Of a stretch of 64,000 bases of DNA, positions 9,356-20,586 are shown one piece after another. The notes beneath the pieces were generated by a model. The model did not search any database. It saw only the letters and a program-made list of their open reading frames with translations, and was not told the DNA's origin. The stretch comes from Diphasiastrum complanatum (Eukaryota; Streptophyta; Lycopodiopsida; Lycopodiales; Lycopodiaceae), in the NCBI GenBank assembly GCA_029204225.1, contig CM055097.1, positions 62,644,950 to 62,708,949 of the forward strand, in the 5' to 3' direction. Made by a program: the position numbers and the translations under genes. Numbering within the stretch: position 1 is the first letter of the stretch; each line of letters begins with the position of its first letter.

Positions 9356-10246
9356 TCAAGTTAGAACTCTAATAGGTTCTGATGATATATGACATGCTGG
9401 AAGGATCCTGTTAGGTTGTTTAGGGCAGTCTTTGAAACTGTTTTTGCAAACACAGTCTAGGCACTCCGCATGGTATTGGTTCTTAGCTTTACAATCAACC
9501 ATGAAGTGTGCAATTTCGTCACAAATAAAACAACGGTTGCTCATTGGGCCTGTGGCAATAGCATAACCATCTTGGATGGCTAGTTGTGCTGGATTTTCTA
9601 GTGGTGTGGAATACTCATCCTGTTTGCACGAGCATGAGTTGTCGGTTGGATATTGTTGAGAACTAACAGATGGAAGTGTTGTATCATGATGATATGAGTG
9701 ATCGTAGGAGTTTTCTACAAGATGTGTCTGTGCAGATTCTTGAGGGTGTCTATGCTTTTGTTCTCCTAGATCAGGTTGTCCCCTTGGAGGTGGTCCTAAG
9801 AGCGCTAGTTGTGGTTGAGGTTCATGTCGAGATTGTTCGGGCAACTCTTGTATATGGACTTGGTTGTTTCGTGATGGATAGTGCTGATTTTGAGTTTGTG
9901 AAACAAACTGGTGTCTAGGACGTTGATAATGTTCCCTTGACTGGTTGTGAGGCTGGTTCCTCGGATTATAATAGCAATAGAGGGATGTATGACCCATAAA
10001 GTTGTAGATGTCACATTTGATCAATGAAGTATCTAGGACCGGTTGGTATGAAGGGCACTCAGTGCACCTCGACAGTGAGGGCTTGCATAGTTTCAATAGG
10101 TGAATGAAACAAGGTTTTGTCCAATCCAAATGTGAGTCGTGGAGCTCGGCTAGGAAAGGAGTGTGAAGCCTCGGTTGAGAATGGAGTTGTGCATCAGTCG
10201 AGATGAAAGTGACGAGCTCGGTAATGATACGTGTGAGAGACTTCAA
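9356..10246 (-). pseudogene. Gypsy-like gag with zinc knuckle
   Basis: A 296-codon frame carries a basic, Gln/His/Pro-rich middle (HQFVSQTQNQHYPSRNNQVH) and a canonical CCHC knuckle CFICDEIAHFMVDC at about residues 238-251. A degenerate knuckle CDIYNFMGHTSLYC (second Cys replaced by Tyr) and a Cys-rich tail CLDCVCKNSFKDC are also present. This is the layout of a retroelement nucleocapsid. The adjacent PBS is TGGTGCCATTTCC, unlike the Copia elements here, which supports a Ty3/Gypsy origin. A caulimovirus-like coat protein was considered, but there is no polymerase nearby to test it. Confidence 0.55.
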
Positions 10247-10308
10247 AGCGATGGTTTTGCAAGCACAGATCAGAAAGGTCTGGCTTGGTTTAGTGTCTGT
10301 GTAGCTAT

Positions 10309-10321
10309 GGAAATGGCACCA
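10309..10321 (-). other. candidate primer-binding site of the Gypsy-like element
   Basis: On the minus strand TGGTGCCATTTCC follows the LTR end ...TTCCTGAACA after two bases. It resembles the TGGCGCC-type PBS of plant Gypsy elements, with substitutions. Confidence 0.5.
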
Positions 10322-10323
10322 AA

Positions 10324-11227
10324 TGTTCAGGAATTCTCACTGAATCTGTGAACACAATTTTTTTTTTGTTCTTTCTTCTTTTTGTTACTTCCGTTGATTA
10401 CAGTTCTTTATGGTTTAATCTTCCTGTTAGAACAATTTCCAGACAGAAGCGTTTTTTGAATTACAACATGTATTCCCAGCCTATCAGTGGGGAGAGACGG
10501 ATACATTACTCAACTACATGTATTTACAAGCCATGCAACCAATCCTAGCTCAGTATAGATCAACGTTCTGAATCAGAGAGCAAATCTACCATCTATCCAC
10601 CAAAATCAGGGAACAATGCAATGACAAGATTAAACTACTCAGCAAGAAATAAGAAACAAGAAAACTAGTTTCCTAACAGCATTCTAGTAGCCCAAGGATC
10701 AAGAAACACCCATTTCTTGATGCTTGGAATGCCCAAGAACAATCAAGGACAGGATTGTTAGAAAGTATGCAAATCAGATCCACAATCTCAGCCTCTATAG
10801 TTTACCTGCATGCTAAAACTACAAAATCAAGAAGTTAATCAACATCTACATTACACAAGCAAGAGAGTAAGCAAGAAATCTAATTGATCCACAAACACAA
10901 AAGGAAATCAAAACATGCTCATAAAAATTTCACTCAAGAAGATTGTCATAAACAAGGAGCTTTACAATCATCAAGAACTTGTGGAAGATCTTCTTTATTC
11001 ACTTAAGAGCAATTGACAATACAAAAAGCTCCCTCACAAGAGAGGGGGGCCCTTAAATAAGCAAGAAAGTTGTCCATGTGGAGCCCAAGTGGCAATTCCA
11101 CTAATTTGGAAATTACAAGTGGAAAAAGCCCTTCCACTAGTGGTCACCATCAAAAGGTGGCTCACTCTAAACTATTTAAGGGGTCTACATTATTTATAAT
11201 GCCTAAGAAATATTACTAGCTCCTACA
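10324..11227 (-). repeat. 5' LTR of the Gypsy-like element
   Basis: Read on the minus strand it starts TGTAGGAGCTAG near 11227 and ends CCTGAACA at 10324, about 904 bp. TATA-like sequences occur on the minus strand near 11188 (ATTATAAATAATG) and 11060 (TTATTTAAGGGCCC). Only one copy is present, so the start is inferred from the TG...CA rule. Confidence 0.45.
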
Positions 11228-11423
11228 TGGTCGTTCCTTCTCTGAGATACTGGCATGTAGGCTCACATGAATAATAATTGTCACCCTAGCTAGTAATCCT
11301 CGACTCTCATGCTCGGCTCTCAGCTTCTTCTGCTCTCCTCCTTCTGAGACCTCCTCGGTCATGGGTGAGAGATACTCTATGTCTTTGGCTTGGCTCGGCA
11401 TCTAGGGATTCTCTGGAGTCCGC

Positions 11424-11700
11424 TAACATTACATCCCTCACATCATATAGTGAGTTCAAGATGTCCCAAACGTCTCTTGATGTTTTAGCTTCAGCTATAT
11501 GTCCAATCTGTGTATCCGATATATTGAGGATAATAAGCGCGAAAGATTTACCGTCCTTCGATTTCCACTTTGAGTCATCATCTTCAGGTTTTACTTCTAT
11601 ACCTATAACAACATCCCATAATTTGTTGGCTTAAATTTCCACAAATGGTAATTGGATTTATTCAGCTTGTCTGCGATAAGACTAGCTTTACTTTGAGAAT
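11424..11700 (-). pseudogene. Copia gag N-terminal fragment
   Basis: The minus strand encodes MDSQSKASLIADKLNKSNYHLWKFK (the last part within 11620-11700). After a frameshift near 11630 it reads NKLWDVVIGIEVKPEDDD, WKSKDGKSFALIILNISDTQ and TSRDVWDILNSLYDV. This is the N-terminal Copia gag motif series (NYHLWKFK, LWDVV, A...I.L.I.D.Q, A...WD.L...Y). No zinc knuckle remains. Confidence 0.75.
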
Positions 11701-11940
11701 CCATCTGGAACTTACTCTGTCCATGTATCGATGATGCTAAGATGCAGTAATGCCAACAATAGAAAATCAATTCTCTGATACTAAAAGGTTGAAAAGAATT
11801 GAAGAGTATGATATCAATTTGATATCGAAATAGTATTAGGCCCTGATAGAGATCACAGATCTGATATCGTGGCAGTTCAGATAAAGAAAGTAGTGATCTA
11901 GCACTAATACTATGAAAGAAGTTCTGATATAAGAATGGAA

Positions 11941-11953
11941 TGATTTGATACCA
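11941..11953 (-). other. primer-binding site (initiator Met-tRNA type)
   Basis: Minus strand TGGTATCAAATCA directly follows the LTR end CTGACA. Confidence 0.8.
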
Positions 11954-13085
11954 TGTCAGAAAGTGGTGTGCAGAAGATAGGTCTAGTTCGAAAAGAAACG
12001 AATGAAAATAATTTGCGTGTCTAGAAAGAAATCTTTTCGTGCATGGTAGAATAAACAATTTTTCTCTCTCACAATGCATGACTACGCCTATCAATTTCAA
12101 ACAAAACAATAATGATAGAGATCATGTTTGAACTTATAGTAACTAACTTTGAAATCATCAGTACTATAGTGATTACGTAGCCAAACAATCAAGCATAAAA
12201 AATTATCAGACAAATAATTAGTCACGAAGATATACAGAAACACATACATTTTGAGATGAAGCTGAACGCAATAAAGGATAGTATTGATTCAGTATGCAAA
12301 CAAAATAGAAGTAAATCAGTACAATAAGTTGTGGATCGAAGTTGCATACTCTATGCTATCTCTGAGTGGCTAAAATGAAAGTTTGAATTACGCACAATGT
12401 TGATAAGCAGTAGCGCAATAGCAATCTCTAATGCAACTCTAAGAAGTGAGCTAGAATGCTCAGAAGTGTTCAAGCTCACAGGCTTGAGAGAGAGAGAGAG
12501 AGCTAACTATTCAAAAACTTCTTCTGATAATTCTGATAACTTTGATACGGAAACTGTATGAATATGAACAACTATTTATACTAAAAAATTAGGTCGTCAA
12601 TTGCGATCGCCAGTTGGTTGGTGATCTGCTAGCATCCATCTGATTCCTTGTCATTGATTGTTGATAAGCGGTAAAATTGGCCATAAACATTCTGTCTGCA
12701 TAAATGAACCAAAATTGTAGCTCTGCAGAAATGAACTAAAACAGCCACAGACAATATTGTCGCAAAAAGACGACAGTGTCAAGATTTTGCGAAAAATGCA
12801 AAAAACTCGAAGGTGCCTTAAAATCTCATTTAGGGTTGCTCCACACTTTGCTAGAGTCATTTCCTTAACATTTGAGGCTCCTTGAAAAAAAGCGAAAAAT
12901 GCGATACTGTGATTTTACACGAGATTCCTGAAAGGAAAAAAATACGAAAAAGACGACACTGCATTTTTCAATGGGATTCCTGACAGGCAAAAAAGGTGAC
13001 ACTGTTGTGAACTTTGTGTATTTCTATAGACTGTGTAAAACACTTAAAAAACTACAGTCTACGTAAAGACACAAAAAAATCTACA
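11954..13085 (-). repeat. 5' LTR (boundary at 13085 approximate)
   Basis: The end CTGACA is fixed by the PBS. The start at about 13085 (TGTAGATTTTTTTG on the minus strand) is a guess from sequence change. A TATA box (TATAAATAG on the minus strand, about 12570-12578) lies in the middle. The U3 part contains repeated GCGAAAAATGCG-type motifs, also seen near 36290-36370 and 50750-50870. Confidence 0.45.
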
Positions 13086-13089
13086 GAAC

Positions 13090-13335
13090 TGGATAAACAA
13101 TGGATGAAGATTAAAACTAATTAGTCGATTGGTAAGAAGGAGACTAATCCAACAGATTCTTCTTTCACCTTTGATTGAATGTAATGAGTTGTCTCCAAGT
13201 TGCACAACTCTTGTATGGGTGAATGACTTGTAGTCCTTGAACCAGTTGTGATGGTGAGTCATGTGTTGAGTTGCGCCGAAATCTAGATACCAAGAATTGA
13301 TATCCTATTGTTCTCCGACTTTGGTCATGAAAGTT
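13090..13335 (-). pseudogene. Copia protease fragment
   Basis: The minus strand reads SWYLDFGATQHMTHHHNWF, then VVQLGDNSLHSIKGERRI. This is the Copia aspartic protease start; the usual DSGAT reads DFGAT, so the Ser is lost. It is cut before the catalytic domain ends, at the LTR of the neighbouring Copia fragment. Confidence 0.7.
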
Positions 13336-13429
13336 GTTTCATCTTGTTCTTGTGGCTGAATTGAATGACTGGTTGTAGCACCGTGTGTTTGTTATTAGAA
13401 CTGCTTCTTTTTTTTGTTGTTGTTCTTCA

Positions 13430-14266
13430 AAGTTCAGCACTGATCCTTGATTTCGTGGCCAATCCTCTTACAATATCTGCAGAATATTTTATGCACTGGT
13501 TGGAATGATGAAGGACTTGAATTCGATCATAAACCAAAATTTGATCCAGACCGCATGTTGCTCTTCTTGTCAATATAACCTGACTTTGTAGATCTCTTGG
13601 ATCTAAACTTCTGATTTTTCAAATATAGAGCTTGAGGATCCGATCTTGAGCTTGAGGAGGATGTTGATCTTCTGATCTCCTCTTGTAGAAGCAGCGATAT
13701 TGCCCTTGATAGAGTGAGGTGCTCCTGGGTAGAAATTGCCAGTACCCAATTTTCGTAGGCTTCAGGTAGACTTGATAATAGAGTCATGAATGCATCGAAA
13801 TCTTCTATGACTGAGCCAGTTGCAGTCATCTACTCCATAAGATTTTTGAACATGTTGAGATGACTCAAACACTGTCTTCGTTAGACATCCTCATGGTGAA
13901 GAATCTCTTTCTCAAGTGTTACTTAGAAGTAACAACCCTGATATCGTAGAGAGTAGCAGTCTGAACAGCACGTATGTGACTAATCTGAGTATACTTGATG
14001 TTGAGGGTGATCATGGCAAATGCTTTGCCATCTCTCAGTCTCCACTTGGTGATGCTGGCTACATCACCTTTTGGTTTGAGCTCTATGCCATCAACGATGT
14101 CCCACAATTCTTTGGCTAGTAGTATAACTTTCATCTTGAATTTCCAGAGATGGTAGTTATCTCCATCGAGTTTGTCAATGAGAGATGGACTAGATGATGT
14201 ATCCATTCTGGTTGAATGAGATCGTTGGTAGAAACAACGATTGTCGGAATATTGTTGGCTGCGCAT
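13430..14266 (-). pseudogene. Copia gag
   Basis: The minus strand carries SLIDKLDGDNYHLWKFKMKV, LAKELWDIVDGIELKPKGD, RDGKAFAMITLNIKYTQISH, then after frame breaks near 13840-13920 FDAFMTLLSSLPEAYENWV, LSRAISLLLQEEIRR, and a zinc knuckle CRYCKRIGHEIKDQC near 13440-13480. It matches the intact gag at 51720-52592 in organisation (same NYHLWK/NFYIWK start, SLP...YE motif and CRYCKR knuckle). Frame interruptions make it a pseudogene. Confidence 0.8.
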
Positions 14267-14337
14267 TTGCTAGATAGAGATCTTGGTAGAAACAAGACTG
14301 ATAATCCGCAGTAGAAATGCTAAATACTGAAATTTCT

Positions 14338-14349
14338 GCTCTGATACCA
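14338..14349 (-). other. primer-binding site (initiator Met-tRNA)
   Basis: Minus strand TGGTATCAGAGC, a perfect plant Copia PBS, abuts the LTR end ATGACA. Confidence 0.9.
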
Positions 14350-15339
14350 TGTCATAAAATCGTCGGGACAGGTAGTGGAAGATTGAGCATGGTCATTTAG
14401 GAGCGGAGAATAGTTAGCAGCAGAAAATACTCAAGATGAATTATTCATACCAAATTGCACAAATGAACAATATAGTAGTGAGACAGAAAAATTGCACTCT
14501 GATTAATATCAACAGTGAGTACAATGGCTTGAAGTGATAACTTCAGCTTGCTGAGCATATTAATGCTGGCTACAGAAAAACTCTGATTATAATGCTAAAA
14601 ACAAAACTTGATTAACGTTTTTTTCTCTTGATTCAGCTAGTAGTATATATTTACAAGTGTCTTCAAAAATATATTACAATATATTGTTGGCATGAATTTT
14701 CTTCGTTGCATCAACCCACGGATCTCAGTCCTTACTAAGATCAAGTTGATTGCTTCCAACAAGGAACAGATTTCAACAAACCTCATTTTACAATAGAATT
14801 TCCTAGTTCTGACACAAATCAATCGGACTTGTAATCAGTGACTCTTCTACTACAAGAGTTTCTTCTAATTTCCTTCTCTTACATCTTCAAACCAGATATC
14901 CACTATAATCCTTAAAGAATTTCTGTAATATCTAAATATCCTATCATTTCTGATTCTTGAAAACAGGTCCGTCATCTTTCATATAACAAATTCATCTTGG
15001 AATCTATAATAGATGTTTCTCCTTGAAGACTTTTCCTACTTCTCTCCCTTTTTAAATAGGAAACGACGCGAGTTTCCAAGGGATGCATATCCATCTAGAT
15101 TTGCCCTAGGAGAAGTTTCAAAGAAAAGATCCGAAAAAATCTTGAAAGTCAAAAAAGAGGTGTTGCATCATTGTAAGTTGTTAAAAATGTCACTTCAAAC
15201 TTGATATACTTGGCCAATCTTGAGATATGAGATCATGATAGGATGTGGATTCTGTTTCCACATATGAAAAGATGTACATAACCTATTTTTATAGAGTTAT
15301 ATTGATTTTAGATGGATCTACCTGTAATAGATCCTAACA
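14350..15339 (-). repeat. Copia 5' LTR
   Basis: Minus strand TGTTAGGATCTATTACAGG starts at 15339 and TTTTATGACA ends at 14350, about 990 bp with TGT...ACA ends. A TATA-like AAATATATAC lies on the minus strand near 14650. No second copy was found, so this is supported by the PBS and terminal rule only. Confidence 0.6.
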
Positions 15340-15340
15340 C

Positions 15341-15680
15341 CACAGTAGGGAAAACACTAACTGATCCACCCAACCTTGTCTACTCCCTGATATAAAGTAA
15401 GCCCCTCCTAGCCCAGTGTGAAGACTGGTAGCATGCTACTACCAAGTTTCGGCCACGTGGCACTGACGTGGCCGACTGCAAGTCGGGACTCAACTGGGGG
15501 CCCTATCCTGTTGACAGGGTCCCTAGGCTGTGTTAGGCCCGCCATGGCTATGGACCGTGTTGGGACACACTACTCACACTATCTTGTCCTGTTGATCATG
15601 TACGCTGGACACGACCCTGATTGTGGTATCTGACCTGTCTGTGTTTTCTAGGGTTCGGCATTGGTTACGAGCTCATAACA
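15341..15680 (-). repeat. Gypsy 3' LTR, truncated at its 3' end
   Basis: The minus strand starts TGTTATGAGCTCGTAACC at 15680, immediately after a polypurine tract. A TATA-like TTTATATCAG lies near 15395. The LTR appears cut by the Copia LTR starting at 15339, because too little sequence follows the TATA box. Confidence 0.6.
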
Positions 15681-15693
15681 CTCCCTCCCCCTT
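15681..15693 (-). other. polypurine tract
   Basis: Minus strand AAGGGGGAGGGAG directly precedes TGTTATGAGC, the expected second-strand primer next to a Gypsy 3' LTR. Confidence 0.75.
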
Positions 15694-16147
15694 AAGAATC
15701 GTCTTGGTCCTCTAAGACAAAGTCTGAAAAAATCTTGCAAAGGACGCTGCCTCTTTTCCAAGTGGCATTCTCAACAGGCTGATCATTCCACTTAACTAGA
15801 TATTCTCGGTATAGAGTATGACGAGTCTGCGTCTCTCTACTATCAAGAATCTCCTATGGTCCATGTGGAGGTTGTTGAGGATCCAATGGGAGAACTAGAA
15901 CACTGTCCCCTACCAGATTGTCTGATCTGGTTAAGGCTTTTCGTAACTGACTTACATGAAAGACTGGAAAAACCTTACTGATGTGTGGGAGTTATAGTTC
16001 ATAGGTGACCTCGCCTAGTCTCCTATTGATGGTAAAGGGACCACAATACCTTGGAGACAACTTAGCACACACTCCTGATTTGAGGGTTTTAGAGTCAACT
16101 GGGACTCTCCAGTAGACTTTCTCACCAGTGGAGAGCTGCAAATCCCG
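15694..16147 (-). pseudogene. Gypsy integrase C-terminus with chromodomain-like tail
   Basis: The minus strand, after the stop ending the integrase ORF, reads LQLSTGEKVYWRVPVDSKTL, LSPRYCGPFTINRRLGEVTY, FPVFHVSQLRKAL, then PEILDSRETQTR-like sequence and YREYLVKWNDQPVENATWK. The last block matches the chromodomain pattern (EYLVKW...P...ATWE) found at the end of chromovirus integrases, where it is thought to guide insertion into heterochromatin. Two or more stops interrupt the frame (after VTYEL and before EILD). Confidence 0.7.
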
Positions 16148-17050
16148 TCAGTGTGGATCTACATAATGCCTGGCTCGATCCTGGGACTGCCTAATGCTAC
16201 GCTTAGCATGTTCTATCATCTGGTTTAGGTCCTCTAAAAAGTTTCTGGCGGCTTCAACTTTTTCTTGTTTAAACCCTACAACTGTGGGTGAGTGTGGCTG
16301 AAAACCGTACATCAGCATAAATGGGCTGTATCCCATATCTGAATGTTTGGTACTGTTGTAAGCAAACTCTAATATTGAGAGATATTCCTCCCAATTAGTC
16401 TGCTTCTTGCTGACGTATGCACGAAGCATATCCTCCAGCACTTGATTTACTCTTTCTGTTTGACCGTCCATCTGTGGATGGTCGGTGCTACTCATATTAA
16501 GTTTAGTATGGAGATGATGGAATACTGCCCTCCAAAATTTTCTAGTAAACCTACTATCCCGGTCGCTGACTATGCCGGAAGGTAGACCACACAATTTAAA
16601 TAGCCCGTCTACAAACAACCTTGCTAACTCTGGAGCTCTAACGGTTGTTTTGGTCAGAATGAAATGAGCCATTTTAGTCAGACGGTCAATTGTGACCCAT
16701 ATAGCGTCATTACCATTTTGGGCTTTAGGCAGGCCTACTATAAAATCCATGGAGATACTCTCCCATTTACCAGCTGGTATTTCTAAGGGATGCAACAACC
16801 CTCCTGCCTTTAAACGCTCTGCTTTATTTACTTGACATTTCTGGCAACTGGTTACATACTGGTGGACGTCCTTTTTCATACTGGGCCAGAAAAATTGCCT
16901 ACGAAGAAGCTCATAGGTCTTCTGTATGCCTGGGTTCCCGCGCTAGGATTGTCATGACATTCATATAGGACATGCTGCCTATAATCCTCTGAATTGGGGA
17001 CACATACTCTCTCTCTATAGAGCAAGTACTCATTTTGAATGAAATATTGT
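16148..17050 (-). pseudogene. Gypsy integrase
   Basis: A 243-codon frame (16879 to 16148) holds the zinc-binding end (YVTSCQKCQVNKAERLKAGG) and the catalytic core: ISMDFIVGLPKAQNGND (first Asp), IVSDRDSRFTRKFWR (second Asp), and DGQTERVNQVLEDML (Glu). It ends in SPFMLMYGFQPHSP, typical of plant Gypsy integrases. The start of the domain lies upstream in another frame (RQHVLYECHDNPSA, then ELLRRQFFWPS) after a frameshift near 16943. The core triad is intact. Confidence 0.9.
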
Positions 17051-17052
17051 TT

Positions 17053-18600
17053 TCATTTGAATCCTTGAGTCAACTGACCCTCAACCACTAGGGTTTTCTT
17101 GGGTAATACAGGCTTAGAATCCTCAATGTCATCTGATGACGTATACTCGAACTCATCATCATCCTCAACGGAAGCTACCATATTCTTGGATGAACTGGCA
17201 CCAGCCCCGGGAATTAGTTTTGGAGTCTCTAACTGTCTGTTCTGGACTGAGTTCCAGATAGTAGAGAAGAATGCATCATGCTGGCATTTCCCTCTCAATG
17301 ACTCGAGTACTTCATTACGAATCTGAGTAAAACTCAGCTCGTTTATCACAGGCATTCTGCTAAAGGCATCTGCTACTGTATTGAATTTTCCACGCCTATA
17401 TCTGATAGACATGTCAAACTCTTGCATCAACTCTGCCCAAGGAGCTTTCCGACCTCTAAGCTCAGGTTGATTACAAAGGTATCTGAGACTCTCATGGTCT
17501 GTCAGGACCTCAAAGTTGGCACCATACAAATAATGCCTCCAAGTCTTAAGGGCATGGACTATAGAAAAGAGTTCCTTTTCATAGGCACTATACCTAGTCT
17601 GAGCTGACTCGAGTTTTTTACTCTCGAATGCAACTCGTCGTCCACCCTGAGTTAGCACAACACCTACTGCAAAGTCGCTAGCATCTGTTTCGACCACAAA
17701 TGGCTGATTGGGGTCGACGACTTTTAAAACTAGTGCTGTAGCTAAGACTTTTTTGAGAGCATCAAAGCTCTCCTGCTGTGCGGACTCCCAAATGAACTCC
17801 TTTCCCTTCCCCTTAAGAAGATTTGTCATTGGAACTGCTATATGAGCATATTCCTTGACAAATCGTCTGTAATATCTCGCCAAACCAAGAAAGATCTGAA
17901 GTTCCAAAATATTTTGAGGTCTCAACCAACTGAGTATGGCTTTAACCTCATTTGGATCCATCTTAATCCCATCTGAAGAGATAATGTGACCCAAATATGC
18001 TACTTCTTCAACGAAGAATTCACACTTGGATTGTTTAGCATAAAGCTTATGCTTTATGAGCAGTCAAAATACCTTTCTGAGGTGTTTTAGATGCTCCTTC
18101 CTCGTTTTGCTATAGACGAGGATGTCATCTAAAAATATGACTACAAACTTACCCAAGTATGGTCTGAGGACACTGTTCATCAAGGTCATAAAGGTAGCTG
18201 GAGCATTTGTGAGCCCAAATGGCATCATCTTAAACTCATAATGACCGTGACGAGTCCTAAAAGCTGTTTTCGAAACATCTTCCAATTTTATACGGACTTG
18301 ATGATATCCCAATCTGAGGTCTATTTTGCTGAAAAACTTAGCCCCGTCGAGTTGATCAAACAACTCGTCTGCCCGAGGCATAGGGTATTTATTCTTAATT
18401 GTGACTTTATTGAGGGCTCTGTAATCTACACAAAGACGCATAGACCCCACTTTCTTTTTCACCAATAGGACTGGTGAAGCCCATGGTGAACTACTGTTCT
18501 GAATTTGGCCTTTCCCAAGATAATCTGTTAACTGCCTAGTTAATTCGTCATCCTCTATTTGGCTGACGCGATACGGAGGTTTAGAAACAGGTGTTGTACC
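17053..18600 (-). pseudogene. Gypsy reverse transcriptase and RNase H (copy 1)
   Basis: RT motifs run from the right: [61 protein letters not shown] and [15 protein letters not shown] (FLDD active site). After a stop at about 18064 come [11 protein letters not shown] and [18 protein letters not shown]. RNase H follows with [38 protein letters not shown] and FEVLTDHESLRYL. The RNase H ORF continues to 17053. Confidence 0.92.
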
Positions 18601-18790
18601 TGGTACTAGGTTTATTACATGATCTTCCTCTCTGCTAGGTGGTAAACCATGAGGTAATCTTCAGGAAAAACATCTTTAAATTTAGACAATAAAGTTTCTA
18701 ACTTTTTAACCAGGGTGTAGTTGATGAAATTATGGATTGCCCCATCATCAACCATAACTCTTACTGACTGGTTACCAACTTTCCCATGCA
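18601..18790 (-). pseudogene. Gypsy protease remnant with 420-bp deletion (copy 1)
   Basis: The minus strand reads VMVDDGAIHNFINYTLVKKL and then directly [14 protein letters not shown]. Copy 2 has 420 more bases between these points (21924-22343), encoding the rest of the protease and the linker to RT. The deletion is exactly 140 codons and keeps frame. Confidence 0.9.
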
Positions 18791-20058
18791 TACATACTAG
18801 GTCATGCGGCCCAAAGCTGAAGAGTCTCGCTAGCATTGTAGAGGTCAGCTGGCAACAGTGTTCATGATCTTCATGATACACTTTGATCTCGGAATCTGCC
18901 GAGTCACTGGGGAAACATACAGTCTGAACAAGATGAACTTGTTTTTTATCTTTCTTATATTTTTTTAGTGAAAGGCTCCTTGGGACACTTTCTGAGTGTG
19001 TGTCCCTTGCCCATACACACAAAGAACAAACGTTCTAGTTTGGCTTTCTCAAAATCATCTGGTTTTAAGGGCTGTATGAGTGAAGGGCATTTCTGAGGAG
19101 CTTCACCTTTAAATTTATCTTCTTTCTTTCTTTTTAAAAATTTCTTTTTAAATTGAAAGTCTTTCTGAGGAGGCTGCTGAGAAAGTGGTTGTTGTCTCGC
19201 CCTCTTCCTACCCATTGAATCATCATAGATTTGAGCATATCTGAGAGCTTGCTCAAGGGTAGTAGGCGAGTTTCTTTGGACCTCTACTTTATATTCATCT
19301 TTGAGGCCACGGACAAATCCCCTGATTTTCTGATAGTCATCCATATTTTTAATCTTTAAAATTGCTTCTCGATACTACGAGATATATTGGATGAGGGACT
19401 TGTCCATTACTGTTCTCTCCCAGGCTTCCTAGTCTCTATCAAGTTCATTTTTTGGTAGAAATTCTCTTAGGAAAGCTTTTTCACAAGCTTTCCATGACCG
19501 GAGAGTCTGCCCGGTCTCCTGGAGATTTAACCACCACTTATAGGCCATAGGCCCTAAGGAAAGACTGGTCTCAATAGCTTGCAAATGGTCAGGGGTCTGT
19601 TTAAGAACATGAATGTTCTTCCATTTGCTGAGGAAGGTTTGTAGAATATCTGCATTTCTATCCTTCTCTTCCCCATTAAAAGTAGGAGGTTTTAAATCTT
19701 TAAAAACACTGGGGTGAGACCGTAAAGTCTCACCCGAAACTGATGGAAGTGGAGAAGGGGATAACTGAGAAGTGGAGGGAAGGCTTCCTTTCACAGAACT
19801 CAAAATCAACTTTTTGAGTTCAGCGAACGAGTCGTCCACATTGGACTTGAAATTGGCTAATGCCAACTTCAGTTCATCCACTTCTGTTACCAATTGGAGA
19901 AACTGCTCCTTGGTAACCAGTTCGTCGAGTTCTTTGGCAAACTGTTCCTGTTCTTCCACTTCCATGGGTTCCTTTCCTTTTTTGTAAGCCAAGGCTTCTG
20001 TTTCAAGTTCGTCGAAGCCTCCCTCCTGGGGTTGATCAGGTCCCTGAGGAGTGGTCAT
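18790..20058 (-). pseudogene. Gypsy gag (copy 1)
   Basis: The frame starts at ATG 20058 (MTTPQGPDQPQEGGFDELE). An acidic coiled-coil-like section follows (ELVTKEQFLQLVTEVDEL), then the gag core FLSKWKNIHVLKQTPDHLQ, MAYKWWLNLQETGQTLRSW and EKAFLREFLPKNELDRD. After frame breaks near 19429 and 19350 it continues KIRGFVRGLKDEYKVEVQ, LEQALRYAQIYDDSMGRKR and the knuckle-like CMGKGHTLRKCP. It is the retrotransposon_gag type of the Ty3 lineage. Confidence 0.88.
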
Positions 20059-20580
20059 CTTCGGAACTGAAAGAGAGCTACCTTAACCTCTGAAGAAAAA
20101 AGTCTAAAAGACTAATTTACAACTGTACAAGGGAAAGAAAAGATGACTTAGCTGTTTCTGAGGACTGTACTTCCAAAAAAAGAATGAAGAGAAACCCTCT
20201 CAACTCTTTTACCCAAGATTTCAGACATGTTGTCCCAAAAAATGCCAGTTTGAAACTTCAAAACAGTGCCAAATTTTTTGGTTCTTGAGTTGAGTAGCTA
20301 ATTGATCTGATTTTAGGTGTGGGACTCCAACAAACCGAGTAAAAACCTGAAATTTACAAAAGAAAATCCGGAAGTTTTGAAGTCCCTGGCCTTGCTGGTT
20401 GGACAACAACCTGTCCGACCTGATTTGTCCAATTTACAGCTCTAAAATCACCTCAAATCTCCGATTTGACCCAAGTCTGTAGATCGCTGGTTTGTAGCAA
20501 GTAAGTTTGAAGCTCAAACTCCTGAGAATTCACAACAAACAGGGATGAATTTTCATCTTTTCTCCTCCCTATCCAGCGCT
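20059..20580 (-). other. Gypsy 5' leader (copy 1), non-coding
   Basis: About 520 bp between gag and the unit edge, repeated at 23700-24225 upstream of gag copy 2. It contains no long reading frame and no PBS that I recognise. Read on the minus strand this is the untranslated leader. Confidence 0.6.
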
Positions 20581-20586
20581 GACCAT

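Larger units (their letters stand above)
9130..11227 (-). mobile_element. Ty3/Gypsy-like element, 5' end only (LTR, PBS, gag)
   Basis: Read on the minus strand, the order is LTR (11227 to 10324), a two-base gap, PBS (10321 to 10309) and a gag ORF (10246 to 9356). The element stops near 9130, where Copia family A sequence begins, so protease and polymerase are absent. Confidence 0.6.
11424..13085 (-). mobile_element. Ty1/Copia 5' fragment (LTR, PBS, truncated gag)
   Basis: On the minus strand an LTR-like region (13085 to 11954), a PBS (11953 to 11941) and the start of a Copia gag (to about 11424) follow in order. The gag is cut after the first 80 or so residues of the core, where unrelated sequence begins. 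The LTR side abuts the protease of another Copia fragment near 13085, which suggests insertion into that element. Confidence 0.6.
13086..15339 (-). mobile_element. Ty1/Copia 5' half (LTR, PBS, gag, protease)
   Basis: On the minus strand this gives LTR 15339 to 14350, PBS 14349 to 14338, gag about 14266 to 13430, and the start of protease to about 13090. The rest of pol is absent. The LTR starts directly beside, and apparently within, the LTR of the Gypsy element that lies to its right. Confidence 0.75.
17366..20584 (-). repeat. Gypsy tandem duplication, unit 1 (3219 bp)
   Basis: The left edge (GCATCTGCTACTGTATTG at 17366) matches 20587, and the right edge (CCCTATCCAGCG...ACC at 20584) matches 24225. 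The length difference from unit 2 is 420 bp, equal to the protease deletion. The units are head to tail and almost abut (two bases between). Confidence 0.92.

Noticed and set aside
9356-10246. Endogenous caulimovirus coat protein
   Set aside because: The CCHC knuckle would fit, but LTR, PBS and absence of virus-type polymerase make a Gypsy gag the simpler call.
19772-19987. Plus-strand Ser-rich frames over the two Gypsy gag copies (also 23413-23628)
   Set aside because: Antisense shadows of the gag genes; both copies show them because the gag is duplicated.
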